From assembly GCA_026987795.1 (NCBI GenBank), contig JALSMF010000218.1, forward strand, positions 1-12,960: DNA of 12,960 nt, written 5' to 3'. Under the pieces are notes generated by a model, which made no database searches, was not told the DNA's origin, and saw only the letters and a list, made by a program, of their open reading frames with translations. Positions within the stretch are counted from its first letter, which is position 1, and every line of letters starts with the position of its first letter. Made by a program: the position numbers and the translations under genes. This stretch comes from Bacteroidales bacterium (GTDB taxonomy: Bacteria > Bacteroidota > Bacteroidia > Bacteroidales > JAADGE01). Below, piece by piece: positions 12,621 to 12,960 of the stretch.

Positions 12621-12960
12621 ATGATAGGATTAATAGGAATAAATTTCAAAACATCACCTATAAACATCAGAGAGAAATTTTCTTTAGATGAAAAAGCAAT
12701 AAAAGAATTTGCTTCAATTTTGAAAAACAAATCCGGATTTTCAGGCTTGGTTGTTTTATCAACATGCAACAGATCCGAATATTATTTTCATATAAGCAAT
12801 TGTTGCGAGTCCTCAGCTTTCAGCTATTTACTTAAAAGTCTGAAAAAATATTGCGGCATTGAAGAAAACGTCAGAGATTATTTCTATTTTAAATCAGGAG
12901 AAGAAGCATACAGGCACCTCTTCAGAGTTGTTTCCGGAGCAAATTCAATGGTCATAGGCG
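12621..12960 (+). CDS. hemA: Glutamyl-tRNA reductase, 5' part (runs off the window)
   Basis: The first 113 codons of glutamyl-tRNA reductase, which reduces glutamyl-tRNA(Glu) to glutamate-1-semialdehyde, the first committed step of C5-pathway tetrapyrrole (heme) synthesis. The N-terminus MIGLIGINFKTSPINIREKF is the family start (GINHKTAPVxxRE in others). The catalytic cysteine is C49 in LSTCNRSEYYF, equivalent to C50 of E. coli. RHLFRVVSGANSMVIG at the window end matches the conserved LFxVxSGLDSMVxGE. The frame is open to the last base and the rest of the gene (normally about 400-430 codons) lies outside. The asparagine in INFKTS, instead of the usual His in NHKT, is a minor oddity. Other heme genes would be expected downstream. 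The start ATG at 12621 is the only one consistent with the family N-terminus. Confidence 0.95.
   Translation, partial: MIGLIGINFKTSPINIREKFSLDEKAIKEFASILKNKSGFSGLVVLSTCNRSEYYFHISNCCESSAFSYLLKSLKKYCGIEENVRDYFYFKSGEEAYRHLFRVVSGANSMVIG

Overview
The window is AT-rich (roughly one third G+C by eye) and reads as a chromosomal segment of a Bacteroidota bacterium, probably an anaerobic Bacteroidales-like lineage. Three observations support this. The promoters match the Bacteroidota housekeeping consensus TTTG-N18-20-TAnnTTTG (best copies at 5120-5150, 8010-8041 and 9144-9175). Genes mostly lack an obvious Shine-Dalgarno and have A-rich leaders. Several families are typical of the phylum, namely a PID-CTERM-like mini-protein, a HAMP-less histidine kinase and a flotillin/NfeD pair. 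A butyrate kinase gene points to fermentation. No mobile element, CRISPR array, tRNA or rRNA was seen.

Layout. 25-2224 (minus): an NMO/FabK-like flavin oxidoreductase followed 7 nt later by an M16 zinc peptidase, likely one transcript. 2397-5081 (minus): a YhhN/TMEM86-like membrane protein, then a 656-residue protein joining a complete butyrate kinase to a complete ABC-type substrate-binding domain (PF04392-like) with no signal peptide. 5178-5827: a 60-residue putative zinc protein (plus) converging on a YjbQ/UPF0047 gene (minus) across a symmetrical bidirectional terminator. 5892-7985 (minus): an operon of a NfeD-like OB-fold membrane protein and a flotillin, with its own promoter and terminator. 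8104-8304 (minus): a tiny exported protein made almost only of a signal peptide, a proline run and a PID-CTERM-type tail. 8552-9091 (plus): a stand-alone AMMECR1-domain protein. 9196-12351 (plus): a DUF819 membrane protein, an OmpR-type response regulator and a histidine kinase, apparently one operon behind a near-perfect promoter. 12621 to the end (plus): the 5' part of hemA (glutamyl-tRNA reductase).

The outstanding item is the butyrate kinase-binding protein fusion. All recognisable kinase residues are present, the second domain starts right where free-standing butyrate kinases end, and the whole product should be cytosolic. This suggests, as inference, a kinase controlled by a small ligand through a captured periplasmic-binding-protein fold. 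The other genes belong to known families. Secondary points of interest are the DUF819/two-component operon, the PID-CTERM mini-protein and the 60-residue zinc protein with a strong promoter.
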